From assembly GCA_003161495.1 (NCBI GenBank), contig PMOP01000446.1, positions 5,495 to 10,902 on the forward strand: 5,408 nucleotides of DNA. The letters run 5' to 3'. This document shows positions 4,930 to 5,408 of the stretch, piece after piece (position 1 is the first letter of the stretch; the number at the start of each line of letters is the position of its first letter). The notes below the pieces were generated by a model, which did no database searches, was not told the origin of the DNA, and worked only from the letters and a program-made list of their open reading frames with translations. The stretch comes from Acidobacteriota bacterium (GTDB lineage: Bacteria; Acidobacteriota; Terriglobia; Acidiferrales; UBA7541). Both the position numbers and the translations under genes were made by a program.

Positions 4930-5408
4930 ATGATTGTCGGTGTTCCCCGAGAAACGTATCCGGGGGAGCGGCGCGTGGCGCTCGTGCCCATCGTCATTCC
5001 CAATCTCGCCAAGGCTGGAATGGAAATTATCGTTGAAGCCGGCGCGGGTGCCGCTGCCGGTTTTCCTGACGCCGAGTATGCTGCCAAGGGTGCGAAGATC
5101 ATCGCGGATCGGGCGCAGGTGTTCGCCTCAGCCGACATTATCGTCCAGATGCTTTCTTATGGATCGAATGATCAGACGGGCCGCGCCGATTTGCCGCTGT
5201 TTCACCGCAATCAGGTGCTGATCGGTTTTCTGCGGCCCATGGGATCGCTGGAAACAATTCAGGAAATCGCCGCGGCGGGCGTGACTTCTTTTTCGGTGGA
5301 ATTGATGCCCAGAACGACGCGCGCGCAAAGCATGGACGCGCTTTCCTCGATGGGCACGATGTGCGGCTACAAGGCCGTGCTGATCGCCGCGGACACTCTT
5401 CCGAAAAT
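4930..5408 (+). CDS. pntA: NAD(P) transhydrogenase alpha subunit, N-terminal part, cut by window end
   Basis: This subunit carries the NAD(H)-binding domain I of the proton-translocating transhydrogenase, which drives hydride transfer from NADH to NADP+ with the proton gradient and supplies NADPH. The first 159 residues are visible: the N-terminal domain of the alanine dehydrogenase/PNT fold. It opens with MIVGVPRETYPGERRVALVP, includes VEAGAG (35-40), and carries the diagnostic RAQSMDALSSM (131-141) followed by GYKAVLIAA (146-154). RAQS.D.LSSM is the PntA form of this segment; alanine dehydrogenases have a different sequence there. The dinucleotide-binding Rossmann domain should follow outside the window. 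Whether the gene is full-length E. coli type or the split pntAA type cannot be seen. Gly142 and Cys145 stand in SMGTMCGY, where other PntA proteins I recall have small residues such as Ala. The membrane subunit pntB is expected downstream, beyond the edge. Confidence 0.95.
   Translation, partial: MIVGVPRETYPGERRVALVPIVIPNLAKAGMEIIVEAGAGAAAGFPDAEYAAKGAKIIADRAQVFASADIIVQMLSYGSNDQTGRADLPLFHRNQVLIGFLRPMGSLETIQEIAAAGVTSFSVELMPRTTRAQSMDALSSMGTMCGYKAVLIAADTLPK

Noticed and set aside
4934..5221. 95-codon plus-strand frame starting just after the pntA ATG
   Set aside because: It is shifted relative to pntA, which has the Shine-Dalgarno and the RAQS.D.LSSM signature.
4930..5408. Alanine dehydrogenase instead of PntA
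   Set aside because: The two share the N-terminal fold, but RAQSMDALSSM and GYKAV match the transhydrogenase form of the segment.

Overview
The window is a bacterial chromosomal segment. By eye its GC content is in the mid-to-high 50s. It is densely coded, uses GTG and TTG starts as well as ATG, and carries one mobile-type repeat. The protein sequences and a GTAG-headed REP palindrome (core GCCCGCCTTCAGGCGGGC) would fit a soil or environmental Gram-negative such as an Acidobacteriota member. That assignment is impression-level, because there is no rRNA or other phylogenetic marker here.

Left part (1-3250, all minus strand): a purine-oxidation block. Read in the direction of transcription, it starts with guanine deaminase (guaD, 3250-2783). 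A short gap follows with a REPIN-like double palindrome and a 14-bp tandem duplication. Next comes the molybdopterin-binding large subunit of a xanthine dehydrogenase (2655-418), then the [2Fe-2S] small subunit, which overlaps it by 8 bases, starts with TTG, and runs off the left edge at base 1. GuaD converts guanine to xanthine and the molybdoenzyme would oxidise xanthine to urate. The residues expected for purine binding in xanthine dehydrogenase (Glu239, Arg349, catalytic Glu701) are all present. The FAD subunit and the Mo-cofactor maturation factor are not in the window.

Middle part (3251-4634): a short divergent intergenic region, then a plus-strand integral-membrane cation:proton antiporter of about 425 residues. 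It has no cytoplasmic RCK/TrkA-N domain. Its active-site motifs mix CPA1 (NhaP-like) and CPA2 (KefB-like) features.

Right part (4635-5408): a 295-bp non-coding stretch with a possible sigma70-type promoter whose spacer holds a perfect palindrome. A 55-codon minus-strand reading frame of uncertain status occupies much of the same stretch. Then comes the start of pntA, the alpha subunit of the proton-translocating NAD(P) transhydrogenase, which has a strong GGAGG ribosome-binding site and runs off the right edge.

No rRNA, tRNA, CRISPR array, transposase or phage gene was seen. The most unusual elements are the REPIN plus tandem duplication directly in front of the xanthine dehydrogenase start codon, the hybrid motif set of the antiporter, and the unexplained contents of the pntA leader. 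None of these amounts to a demonstrable new system from sequence alone.
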